Assembly (NCBI RefSeq): GCF_021130785.1
Contig: NC_060211.1
Coordinates: forward strand, 21,189,001 to 21,253,000
DNA length: 64,000 bases
Origin: Homalodisca vitripennis
Taxonomy: Eukaryota > Arthropoda > Insecta > Hemiptera > Cicadellidae
Reading direction: 5' to 3'
Part shown: positions 47,131 to 58,334 of the stretch, piece after piece
Layout: each line of letters begins with the position of its first letter
Position numbering within the stretch: position 1 is the stretch's first letter
Notes under the pieces: model-generated
What the model saw: only the letters and a program-made list of their open reading frames with translations
Told to the model about the DNA's origin: nothing
Databases searched by the model: none
Made by a program: the position numbers and the translations under genes

Positions 47131-48246
47131 GTACCAGAATTGCTAGTAAAAACTAATAAAATATGATAAGGTCGTGTGGAAAGTTTTAACAGTATTATAG
47201 CTGCAAATACTATGAAATACTATGTACTATGCAAGTTTCTATTCTATTCTGTACACATTTCTGCTTCTCCTTTATTTTAAAGATTCTTACGATGGAAGTA
47301 TTGTAAAGAAATCAGGATTTTTCAGTATATTTTCCATCGTTCAGTGATACAAAAAAGCAGTAACACTTCGTTTCGAGTTCTGCAATCTGATCTCTTCCTC
47401 ACGCGAATAACTAACCTAACTCATAATAACATTTAGGTTAAAATAAACAAATCACATCAGAGCGTAAGTCAGGATTCACAAAAACCATAGTGTGTGTCAA
47501 CTCCATACACAACTCTAAAATATATGCATTTAATCAAAATAAACACTAATTATTAAAACTGAATTGATGAATACAAGTTACAATAGGTCTGCACTCACCG
47601 ACCAACCATAGACAACTGACCAGAGGCTAATATTAAATAGCGATCGTCATGGTAGAAACAAGATGGATACAAAAAAGAAGGAACGGGAGTCTTTTTTTAT
47701 TATTTACTCATTCTAGATAAACTTCTACAAAACCATGATGTAACTCCATATCAGTTTATTTCAAATCTAGATCTGTTTAAGATTTTATAATTCTTAACCA
47801 ATGCATCTTCTTATAATATTAGCTTCTGCCTATTTCATAAGATGGTCTTCGGACAAACAATTGTTGAGTTTTCTGTTGCCCCTTCTCGTGTTTTCTTTGC
47901 GTTTTTTATCCTTACGTTTAATGGGTTTTATCTCGCCTATGCATTCTCTATTGCAACTAAATTTTATACTGTAAACTCAGATTGAAATTTTGTGTGCTAT
48001 TTTTTTTAAGACTGTCTAAGTGTGTTGTGTGTTTTAAACGCGGTTCTGATGTGGTACTTTATACTTACTCTTCTATTGTTCTGTGATAATGCCATTACAT
48101 AAGGGATTGACATAAACGAACATGTATCTCATTCTGATTTACTGACTCAGGAATGAATCTGATGTTTCGTCTGCTCTTGTTTCTTCCAAATTGAGGGTAT
48201 CCATGCTAGTAAATACTCAATTTAGCCACCATAAACGTAGACTGTA
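47131..48246 (-). repeat. Unit X, copy 2 (shared by palindromes A and B)
   Basis: Reverse complement of X copies 1 and 3. It is the outer part of the right arm of palindrome A and at the same time the outer part of the left arm of palindrome B. Confidence 0.92.
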
Positions 48247-49230
48247 TAGCCAAGACTTCGTCCTTTGGTTGTATTCAAGCATCATGATTAACCAACAGAC
48301 CATGTTCACCCTCATTTTGACAAAATCAAAATATTTTTCATACCTTTGGACCCACTATGTCAAAACTTCCTTGTACGTTTCACCAGGATAAAAGCCAACA
48401 TCGAGACTCCTAATTTGAACAAACAAGTAAGGACCTATTCGGTACCACAATATTAGTCTTACTGAGGGTATGATGAATGGCTAATTCAACGAAATCATCA
48501 AATCAAATAGCTTCTAGTAAATCTTACTCGTTGTACAACTGCATATCCTGATCTCATAACTATTTTTTCAGTAAGTATTACACGGTAGCTAAGTAGCACA
48601 CCGATAATAGATAAAGAATTAATTCTTCGAAATGATCCGTATTTTACACCATTTATTATTTTATTACCTTTATAATTAAAAGATTACTTTCAATGAATAA
48701 ATTTTAAAAATAAAGCAAAATTCCATCAAACGTATTTGTTATTTATTTATTTTTATTTCTTTTTGTTGAACTATTACTATTGTATGTATTTATACTAGTT
48801 TGTGACTTGCCTGCTATTGCAGTATCAATATACCGAGAGAATTAGGTTGATAGTGGTTCTAAATATAAAATATCTTTCGGATTTATTTCGTTTTTACACT
48901 AAAATAGTGTATTGGAAGTCTTAAACGTGTATACAAACAAAGCAGTAATAATATTTGCGATTGACATTAGATTTATTAAGAACAAGTATTCGGAAATTGC
49001 TATGCATAAAACTTAAATAAGGCGCCATAATCAGAATCTATAAAAGTGGTAACTATCTAAAACTGTTGTAATTTTTATATTTATAATAGTAGTATGGAAT
49101 AGTACAATTCTCGAGGAGATAGCTGCTATCTGTGTAAACAGACGGTAAAGTGACTATAAAACTGCGTTTAAACGATAAGAAAACTAGTTCAAGACCAATT
49201 CTGAACGAGAAAGAAGCTCACCCTATAAAA
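48247..49230 (-). repeat. Unit Z, copy 1 (inner part of palindrome B left arm)
   Basis: Reverse complement of 54,960-55,928, ending at CTCACCCTATAAA (49,217-49,229). The 108-codon open frame 49,150-49,476 crosses the edge of the arm, and only its first part exists in the other arm, so it is not a conserved gene. Confidence 0.92.
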
Positions 49231-49549
49231 AGAAGAATTATTTTTTCCCCATCTTCCAGATTTACTAGAAAGATCATATTTTGCACACTTGGCGTAAACT
49301 CTAAACAGACAAAGCAAATATTTTGCTTGCAGATCAACTATCCAATAGGGTTGCAATATTTCGAAGAATTACATTATTTGTTTTTAAACTTCTTGCTGCC
49401 CTATAAAAAAGTAAAATTTAACGCACATGTGTATTCTGCACTCGTGCAACGTGCATTATTGGTACTAGACTATTAGACAGGGATTAGATTACAATGGCCG
49501 AAATTAGTAAGTAGATTTTTAACTGTAGTAAACTTTTAAGAGCTCGTAT
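49231..49549. other. Spacer of palindrome B, nothing recognised
   Basis: It contains most of a 108-codon open frame (49,150-49,476) with no domain. Splice signals are not apparent. Confidence 0.35.
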
Positions 49550-50000
49550 GTTTATTTAAATTCTTGATCGAGACAACAAGGCCAACGCTACTATGGCGCC
49601 AGATATACCTTAAACTTGAAATAGATGATATTAGACGGAAGTAGAGGCTTTTTTACCGATGAAGATTTTCCCGATTTATATATTTTGTAGATCATGACAA
49701 CAATAGAAACGACACTGAGTACACTGGACGAATGAAAATAGACGGGGTTTGATAAAAAATCAATTTAAAGACATATTTATGTATACATGTTCTTGATTTG
49801 CTCAACAAAAAAAAAACGCTACTATTGCACCGGATATGCCTTTACTATAAATTAAAATTGAAATGGTCGAAAGTAGACGTTTTTTGTCTAAAGTATACTC
49901 TCTCAAACCAAGTATCTATTTATATTTTGATCATGGCAACAAGGCAAACTTTATTATGGGGTGTGAAATATAGTTGATTTGTGCCTGAAATACTTCTTCA
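49550..50000 (+). repeat. Tandem sub-repeats of the TTGATCGTGG family
   Basis: Related motifs occur near 49,563 (TTCTTGATCGAGACAACAAG), 49,690 (GATCATGACAACAATAG), 49,791 (TTCTTGATTTGCTCAACAAA) and 49,937 (TTGATCATGGCAACAAGGCA), each followed by an ACGCTACTATnGCnCC-type string. They are related to the elements at 2.4 and 8.1-8.7 kb but lack the CTAG end. Confidence 0.55.
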
Positions 50001-50004
50001 ACTG

Positions 50005-50070
50005 CATAAAAATAGTTTCACTCTTCGTCTAAAAATAGTTTCACTCTTCGTCTAAAAAGAGTTTCACTCA
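50005..50070 (+). repeat. 26-bp short tandem repeat
   Basis: GTTTCACTCTTCGTCTAAAA occurs twice and a third partial copy follows. Confidence 0.9.
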
Positions 50071-50316
50071 GCCCTAAAACACTGCTTTTCAAACTTAAAG
50101 CAAAATTATTCACAAATGGATCGGAAATTTCTTCCAGTAATCACTTAATTCTTGGAATTTATATTATATTTAAGAATAATTTACTTATGCCTTACCCTTT
50201 ATTCAATAGGAAATCGTGTGTATATCTGCGGAAGAATGGTAATATTCAATAAATTGTTGAATTGAATTCTAATGCATAAAAAAATCCAAATGAATATTTA
50301 TGTATTTTTTGGATTC
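50071..50316. other. AT-rich stretch, nothing recognised
   Basis: Short spacer before the mariner-type element. Confidence 0.4.
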
Positions 50317-50318
50317 TA

Positions 50319-50823
50319 CAGGGTGATTCATGAAGTTCTCCCCCCACTTCTACAGCACATTGTACTAGTAAAAATAATGAAAAAAATGTTATATAAACAT
50401 AGGTCCGAAAACGCTTCGTTAGCGAGTTACAGCTAGCGAAAGATTTCGCCTGAATTCCTGGGTAAAGAGTAAAATAAAAGCCATACTGAACTTTTGGAAG
50501 GTTAATTAAGTAAAAAATATCGTGGATTCATATGTATTTTTTTACCTGATAAAGCTAATAAAATAGGTTTCAGAACTGTACCTTGTAGTAGTTTTTGAGG
50601 GATTCAGGGTTAAATGCAAAAAATTGGGGCACGAAACAATGTTTTTTTTTAAGTTTGAATGTACAATAACTTTGTTAAATTGATAATAAATTACATTAAA
50701 AATCAACAAACATTAATTGTAGAGAATTTGATTCTGAGAAAATTGATATTAATCAAAGTCTAAAATAAAACAGAAATAAGTACCAAAAAATCGATTTTAT
50801 TCAGTATAATACATTACTAGTTT
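50319..50823 (+). repeat. Left long terminal inverted repeat of the mariner-type element
   Basis: Pairs with 52,358-52,861 with scattered substitutions and small indels. Confidence 0.9.
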
Positions 50824-50864
50824 TAAGCAAAATTAATCAGGTTGGGCCAACCGTACGCACCTTT

Positions 50865-51924
50865 TTATAATAGATGTTCGAAAATGAGGCCATCATTATC
50901 AATACATTTTGCAGCACGTTTGTGTATTGCTTTTGTTGCGTTTCTTAATTTTTCAGGACTTCCCTGTATCTGCACAGCCGAATCCATAATACGGGCAATT
51001 AATTCATCACGAGAATTCACTTTTGTATACAATTGTCTTTCATCCATCCCCAGATGCAATAATCCAATGGAGATAGATCTGGTGATCTTGGTGGCCAAGG
51101 GTGAGGCCCTCCACGACCAATCCAGTTGTCCAGGAAATTGACGATTTAAGTAAGCAAAAACGGCACGTGAAAAGTGGGGAGGTGCTCCGTCATGCTGGAA
51201 GTACAAATTTTGTCTGAGATGTAAAGGAAACATTCTCTAACAGCTGCGGCGACTCTTCTTGAAGGAAATGCAAATAGACCTCAGCATTTAGGCGTCCAGG
51301 TAATATGAAAGGTCCAATCAGCCGATTGTGCAAAAGGCCACACCAGACATTGACGCTAAATCGGTGTTGAAAGTTCTGTTCCACTACCTCATGTGGATTT
51401 TCTTCTGCCCATGAGTGTTCATTGTGCAAGTTATTGACACCATCCCGAGTGAATTGTGCCTCATCCGTAAACAAAATACGCTTGTTAGAGTTGATTACTA
51501 ATATTCAAAAAGTTGCAAAACTCCAAGCGAAGCGGACCATCCCCTAGCTGTAGATGTTGAACCTTTTGTTTATGAAACGGGTAAAATTTGTTTCGATTAA
51601 GTGACCTCCACACCGTTGACTGCGAAACTCCTATCCGCCTAGAAATACGTCGTTGTACTTACACCTGGACTGCGATGAACAGCATTAAATAACAATATCA
51701 TAATCAAGTTGGACAGCTCGTTCATAAATTGGTTCTAGTACTTGGTAGTGATCCTGTTTTCCCGAAGAGTACGAATAGTTCCTGAAATTGTTTTGGTATC
51801 TGGAATCCTCCTATTTAGGGTAACGTAGTTCATATTCTTCTACAGCAGCTCTAGCATTACCATTACAGTAACCCAAAATAAAAACCATATCAGCGTATTC
51901 CTCTGATGTAAATAAGTAAGGCAT
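50865..51924 (-). pseudogene. Degenerate Tc1/mariner superfamily transposase
   Basis: The start MPYLFTSEEYADMVF at 51,924 matches the N-terminal helix-turn-helix segment of this transposase type. The middle (51,190-51,474) holds MFTDEAQFTRDG, with the first catalytic Asp, and FSVNVWCGLLHNRLIGPF. The next piece (50,865-51,233) holds NLYFQHDGAPPHFSRAVFAYL, with the second Asp. The third motif, PPRSPDLSPLDYCIWGWM, is legible only in a different frame at about 51,030-51,090, so at least two frameshifts bracket it. Further frameshifts separate the N-terminus. The C-terminus (KVNSRDELIARIMDSAVQI) returns to the second frame. The gene is dead. Its spacing and termini differ from the DD41D element at 39 kb, so these are separate families. 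Confidence 0.88.
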
Positions 51925-52357
51925 TTTTTCGCTGATTAAAACAATCGAATTATAACTCACAGAAAAATTTGCATTTTAATAACACGATTCACAGAACCCG
52001 ATCTCCTGCTGTAGCTTGCAAAACACCACTAATACACAGTTCTAACGTAACAGTACAGAATACCATTATTGATCAGCTGTTATTCGTGTGTTACCAAACT
52101 TAGAAATTAATAAAACAAAAAACTGCATTTCGATGTGATTAGTAAACAATAATGGGAAAATGTTTGCTTCATTTATTTTCGAACATTTGATGTAAATTTT
52201 TATTAAAAACAAAAATACAACGTAATTAAAAACATGATATTTTTATTTACAAACAAATTTATTTAACAGTTAATCTTGTTTTCTCAATTTATCTCATCAT
52301 TAAGGAACAAACATTTTGTTTTCGTTTTATTTTAACTAAATACCGTTACGGTATTTT

Positions 52358-52861
52358 TTTACAGCTAGTAATGTATTATACTGAATAAAATCGATTTTTT
52401 GGTACTACTTATTTCTGTTTTATTTTAGACTTTGATTATATCAATTTTCTCAGAATCAAATTCTCTACAATTAATGTTTGTTGATTTATGTATTTATTAC
52501 CAATTTAACAACGTTGTTGTACATCAAACTTAAAAAAAACATTGTTTCGTGCCCCAATTTTTTGCATTTAACCCTGAATCCCTCAAAAACTACTACAGGT
52601 ACAGTTCTGAAACCTATTTTATTAGCTTTATCAGGTAAAAATACATAAGAATCCACGATATTTCTTACTTAAATTAACCTTTCCAAAAGTTCAGTATGGC
52701 TTTATTTTAACTCTTTTACCCAGGAATTCAGGCGAAATCTTTCGCTACTGTAACTCGCTAACGAAGCGTTTTCGGGCCTATGTTTATATAACATTTTTTC
52801 ATTATTTTTTTCTAGTACAATGTGCTGTAGAAGTGGGGGGAGAAATTCATGAATCACCCTG
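52358..52861 (-). repeat. Right long terminal inverted repeat of the mariner-type element
   Basis: Inverted counterpart of 50,319-50,823. Open frames here are by-products. Confidence 0.9.
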
Positions 52862-52863
52862 TA

Positions 52864-53394
52864 TAAGTCTACGAATAAAAAGTATAATAAGTAGAAGGAC
52901 AAAAATTTGACCTAAAACGTCTAGATATAAAAAACGCTAGATTTATTATTGCATTTTTACCAATTACAACAACTGGATAAAAAATAACTTAAAGAGTACT
53001 TAAATATTGTATAAAACAGTGAAACTAAACTTCATACATTTACGATTACACTAAACTCAAAAACTGAAATTAGCGCCCTAATTATATAATTAACTCGGTG
53101 TAAATTATATGGTTCTAACACCACGTAATCATAAAGAAAGGATGAAAAACTATTATTTTGGTGAAAAAGTAGAAGAAATAGTGAAATAGTTTTTATTAGA
53201 AAATGTAACGGTATGGTTCAAAAAGTGTATTAACACAGTGAAACCTAGGATTTAGTTTAAATTACGAATTATATTTCAGTCTCAAACTTTTGATAATTAC
53301 AGACATTCACACATTTTATAAACATATTTATTGTAGCCATAGTTCTTAAATTAAAACTTAACCATTATTATAGGCCAATGTATTCACCTCCACT
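52864..53394. other. AT-rich stretch, nothing recognised
   Basis: Nothing beyond AT-rich sequence. Confidence 0.4.
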
Positions 53395-53610
53395 ACCAGT
53401 GGTGAGACACCTCCACCAGCAACTAACTGCCAGGTGAGGCAGCTGCCTGGGATGGCCTTGCATTATTGCGTTGTCAAACACATGCATACACGATGCCTCT
53501 CGGAACCCAACCACATGTGTCAACTACCAATAAATATTCTCTTCTAGACTTGTACTGGTGAATATATCACACTGTGCTCACAGCTTTACGTTAAAATAAA
53601 TATGGCTTCA
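53395..53610 (+). repeat. Dispersed repeat shared with 8.9-9.1 kb
   Basis: ATGGCCTTGCATTATTGC, TTGTCAAACACATGCATACA and CCAACCACATGTGTCAACTA then ATAAATATTCTC match the earlier copy in the same orientation. Confidence 0.6.
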
Positions 53611-54957
53611 CAGCGTGGTGGCGTCATCAGTTGAATTTTACAATCTAGTGTACGCCGTACTCGACTGAGAATTGTTTCGAACCACATTCATTCTACACAA
53701 ACTTGTCCATATATTTTATTGAAAGTGTATTTGAATTGAGAGAGATTTGCACAATGGCCTATTTTTACTATAAAGGTTTTTATGTGATTCTTTTTTGGTT
53801 AAGGAGTCTTTCTCCTGAACCTCGAGACCAATTCGTGGTTTTGGAAGTAAATTATCGGATGGGGGTGCTGCTTGAAAGATAAAATCCATTCATAATTGGC
53901 ATGTCCGAGGTGCTGTCACGTTTGTTAGTAAAGGGTATACATTAATTTAAAGATAATTGTTCTTAATAGCAGACAGGTCAACAAGATAAGGGTCTCTGAT
54001 GCTAAGTAAGGGTTGTCTAAGGGTCATAAAGCCAGGGAAACTAAGGGAATTAAGAGCTTCTAAGTAATTTATGTAGTGGTCTCTTGCATGCTTTGATGTA
54101 CAAAGCCTTCTTATGAAACACACACGCACGCGCGCGCGCTCGCGCGTAGAAAACTCTATCACCTAGTGTGAGTACGTTGTTGCTTTTTACCTGTTATAAC
54201 TATTGTTACATTTATTTTGTCATATCTGCAAAATGTTATATTGTTTTTGTTGTTTCCCTGATGGGTAATTTTTATGATTTGTTATTTTAGGAACGTTATT
54301 TTTATCAAACTATTTATTACTGTGGTACTTTTATTATTATCACTTGCAATGTTGTTCAGTTATTATCAATTTTAGTCAATTATTATTGTTCTTGTTAACT
54401 AAAGATACATAGCAGTAGGACAAGTTATATATTTGTTTCTATGTAAAATTGGTGAGACCGTTGGGAAAAATAAATAAATACCGTCAGATTTTTTAAAATA
54501 AAACATGATTTATTTACATGAACTAGCTGATGCAATACATAAAGCCCACTTCATCGAGTGTAAAAAATCGATGGTTTTGGAATCGACCTCTCCTCTCATA
54601 TCGATATTACTCACCTAGATAGTCCCTTAGACTAACTTCAGAGGTTACTTACGTTAAGTGACAAATATATAATTAATGTTAAATACCTTTATGATATCAC
54701 TGTATAATTAAATTTAAAGGTTTAATGAAGTATTCTATGATTTTCGTGTTTCGTATTCTTCCTAAATAATCGTATTGCAATCTTCAGTAATGCTGGCACT
54801 CGTAATCGCCTCATTCGATATAACAGTTTTCTTTTTCTAACTATCCTAAGGTCATTTTCTAGCTAACGATAGAGAAGAGTTTTGGCGCGGTGCCAGAGTT
54901 ATCAGTCACGTGATTTCACCAGTGACCTTTTTACCCCAGGCGGCTTCCTCAACACGA
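53611..54957. other. Spacer of palindrome B, right part
   Basis: A (CG/CA)n tract lies at 54,118-54,146 (ACACACACGCACGCGCGCGC). The open frame complement(53,947-54,162) runs through that tract and has no domain I can name. Otherwise nothing recognised. Confidence 0.4.
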
Positions 54958-54959
54958 CA

Positions 54960-55928
54960 TTTTATAGGGTGAGCTTCTTTCTCGTTCAGAATTGGTCTTG
55001 AACTAGTTTTCTTATCGTTTAAACGCCGTTTTATAGTCACTTTACCGTCTGTTTACACAGATAGCAGCTATCTCCTCGAGAATTGAACTATTCCATACTA
55101 CTATTATAAATATAAAAATTACAATAGTTTTAGATAATTACCACTTTTATAGATTCTGATTATGGCGCCTTATTTAAGTTTCATGCATAGCAATTTCCGA
55201 ATACTTATTCTTAATAAATCTAATGTCAATCGCAAATATTATTACTGTTTTGTTTGTATACACGTTTAAGACTTTTAATACACTATTTTAGTGTAAAAAC
55301 GAAATATATTTTATTTTTAGAACCACTATCCACCTAATTCTCTCGGTGTATTAATACTGCAATAGCAGGCAGGTCACAAACTAGTATAAATACATACAAT
55401 AGTAATAGTTCAACAAAAAGAAATAAAAATAAATAAATAACAAATACGTTTGATGGAATTTTGCTTTATTTTTAAAATTGATTCATTGAAAGCAATCGTT
55501 TAATTATAAAGGTAAAAAATAATAAATGGTGTAAAATACGGATCATTTCGAAGAATTAATTCTTTATCTATTATCGGTGTGCTACTTAGCTACCGTGTAA
55601 TACTTACTGAAAAATAGTTATGAGATCAGGATATGCAGTTGTACAACGAGTAAGATTTACTAGAAGCTATTTGATGATTTCGTTGAATTAGCCATTCATC
55701 ATACCCTTAGTAAGACTAATATTGTGGTACCGAATAGGTCCTTACTTGTTTGTCCAAATTAGGAGTCTCGATGTTGGCTTTTATCCTGGCGAAACGTACA
55801 AGGAAGTTTTGACATAGTGGGTCCAAAGGTTTAAAAAACTATTTTGATTTTGTCAAAATGAGGGTGAACATGGTCTGTTGGTTAATCATGATGCTTGAAT
55901 ACAACCAAAGGACGAAGTCTTGGCTATA
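54960..55928 (+). repeat. Unit Z, copy 2 (inner part of palindrome B right arm)
   Basis: Reverse complement of 48,247-49,230, starting at TTTATAGGGTGAGC. Confidence 0.92.
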
Positions 55929-57364
55929 CAGTCTACGTTTATGGTGGCTAAATTGAGTATTTACTAGCATGGATACCCTCAATTTGGAAGAAACAAGAGC
56001 AGGCGAAACATCAGAATCATTCCTGAGTCAGTAAATCAGAATGAGATACATGTTCGTTTATGTCAATCCCTTATGTAATGGCATTATCACAGAACAATAG
56101 AAGAGTAAGTATAAAGTACCACATCAGAACCGCGTTTAAAACACACAACACACTTAGACAGTCTTAAAAAAATGGCACACAAAATTTCAATCTGTGTTTA
56201 CATTATAAAATGTAGTTGCAATAGAGAATGCATAGGCGAGATAAAACCCATTAAACGTAAGGATAAAAAACGCAAAGAAAACACGAGAAGGGGCAACAGA
56301 AAACTCAACAATTGTTTGTCCGAAGACCATCTTATGAAATAGGCAGAAGCTAATATTATAAGAAGATGCATTGGTTAAGAATTATAAAACCTAAACAGAT
56401 CTAGATTTGTAATAAACTAATATGGAGTTACATCATGTTTTGTAGAAGTTTATCTAGAATGAGTAAATAATAAAAAAAACACTCTTAGACAGTCTTAAAA
56501 AAATAGCACACAACATTTCAATCTGAGTGTACAGTATAAAATGTAGTTGCAATAGAGAATGCATAGGCGAGATAAAACCCATTAAACGTAAGGATAAAAA
56601 ACGCAAAGAAAATACGAGAAAGGGGCAACAGAAAAGTCAACAATTGTTTTTCCAAAGACCATCTTATGAAGTAGCCTGAAGCTAATTATAAGAAGATGAA
56701 TTGGTTAAGAATTATAAAACTTAAACAGATCAAGATTTGAAATAAACTGATATGGAGTTACATCAAGTTTATCTAGAATGAATAAATAATAAAAAAAGAC
56801 TCCCGTTCCTTCTTTTTTGTAGCCATCTTGTTTCTACCATGACGATCGCTATTTAATATTAGCCTCTGGTCAGTTGTCTATGGTTGGTCGGTGAGTGCAG
56901 ACCTATTGTAACTTGTATTCATCAATTCAGTTTTAATAATTAGTGTTTATTTTGATCAAATGCATATATTTTAGAGTTGTGTATGGAGTTGACACACACT
57001 ATGGTTTTTGTGAATCCTGACTTACGCTCTGATGTGATTTGTTTATTTTAACCTAAATGTCATTATGAGTTAGGTTAGTTATTCGCGTGAGGAAGAGATC
57101 AGATTGCAGAACTCGAAACGAAGTGTTACTGATTTTTTGTATCACTGAACGATGGCAAATACACTGAAAAATCCTGATTTCTTTACAATCCTTCCATCGT
57201 AAGAATCTTTAAAATAAAGGAGAAGCAGAAATGTGTATAGAATAGAATAGAAACTAAGAAAAGGTTAATTTTAAGTATTCTATAGTATTTGCAGCTATAA
57301 TAGTGTTAAAACTTTCCGCACGACCTTATCATATTTTATCAGTTTTTACTAGCAATTCTGGTAC
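55929..57364 (+). repeat. Unit X, copy 3 (outer part of palindrome B right arm)
   Basis: Same orientation as copy 1. It is about 250 bp longer because of a 331-bp internal tandem duplication. It stops at CTAGCAATTCTGGTAC; beyond this no minisatellite or satellite follows, unlike copies 1 and 2. Confidence 0.92.
56155..56800 (+). repeat. 331-bp tandem duplication inside X copy 3
   Basis: TTAGACAGTCTTAAAAAAAT recurs at 56,154 and 56,485, followed by the same sequence through CATCTTATGAA to AATAATAAAAAAA. Copies 1 and 2 of X have a single version. Confidence 0.9.
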
Positions 57365-58261
57365 AGTTGAAAAAGTAAAAAATCAACTGATGTGTATCAG
57401 CTTTAACACATTACTCCACATTACATCATATGATTAGACACAGATGCTGTATAATCCGATGTGGAATGATCATTCTGCCTCTGGAATTGAATCATAATTA
57501 AAAAAAAAAAACAAACAAATAACAAAAAATGGATCCACGACCAAGGTCGGGGTATCGTTTGCTTATATCGCGGTATAGCGTTTGCGAGTGTTCTGTAGCA
57601 CTTCGGTTGGCTGACGTTCCAATAACCGATACATGCAATAACCGAATAATTCGAACATTCATAAACAATTGTATAAAGCGTGAAAATTGATTGTCTTGCT
57701 GTATGTATAGATAGAGTAAAGAAATATAAAAATTCTCCTTGGCAAAAGATTTAATTTGTGAGTAAATAATTCATTTTTTAACCAAATATTCGTTTCACAT
57801 TAATTAGTACAACTGAAAAAATTCGGTATAATTGACGTCTAAGGCGCTCATAATGTTAGTAACTATTTCTGATAGGTCGTTGAAATCATGAGTGCCACTA
57901 TTCTCGGCAGTCACGTCCAATTAACGCGGTGAGTGTTCATAACTGGAGCTACGCTGAGATATATCTCGTAATAACAGTTTACACTCAGGGTGTATATTAG
58001 CAGTGCGTTTAAAATGCAATAAGTTTAAAATCATGAGACGACTTCGGTTTTTCGCTGCTTATGTCTCTTGCAAAGTTTTTCTTACATTCTTAGTCACGTA
58101 ATTTCCTCTCTTGTACAGTAAAAAGTATTTAAGTATCGATTAAATTCTTTTATCTCGCGTATGTCGATTTTTAGACAATGAATAGACAATATTTAGAAGA
58201 TTAACCACAAGGAACAGACTTCCGGTCAGCGTTGAAGGGTTCGCGTTCCTCCAACAGCAGA
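57365..58261. other. Stretch without a recognised gene
   Basis: Mixed AT-rich sequence. A slightly GC-richer patch at 57,530-57,660 (TATCGCGGTATAGCGTTTGC) has no recognised identity. Confidence 0.4.
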
Positions 58262-58334
58262 CGACACCCTGGCCTGAGAGTACCATTCCCAATAGACCAT
58301 GATCATCATTTTAAATTTCAAAATAGAGGCAGTA
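58262..58334 (+). repeat. Direct repeat next to the LINE 3' end
   Basis: GGCCTGAGAGTACCATTCCC then AATAGACCATGATCATCATT and AGGCAGTA match 59,285-59,356 with about 85% identity. The two copies bracket the LINE fragment exactly. Confidence 0.85.

Larger units (their letters stand above)
50319..52861 (-). mobile_element. Mariner-type transposon with ~500-bp terminal inverted repeats
   Basis: The termini read CAGGGTGATTCATGAAGTTC (left) and, inverted, CAGGGTGATTCATGAATTTC (right), flanked by TA at 50,317-50,318 and 52,862-52,863. Inverted similarity continues from the ends to about 50,823 and 52,358, that is some 505 bp, through landmarks such as GCTTCGTTAGCGAGTTACAG, GGGATTCAGGGTTAAATGCA and AAATCGATTTTATTCAGTAT. 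A degenerate transposase lies between the repeats on the minus strand. The element is 2,543 bp and lies in the spacer of palindrome B. Confidence 0.93.

Noticed and set aside
49150..49476. 108-codon frame across the end of palindrome B left arm
   Set aside because: It crosses a duplication edge, has AT-rich codon use and no recognisable motif.
50842..51141. 99-codon plus-strand frame
   Set aside because: It is antisense to the degenerate mariner-type transposase.
53947..54162. Possible retroelement protein tail on the minus strand
   Set aside because: No motif could be identified and part of the frame is a CG/CA dinucleotide tract.
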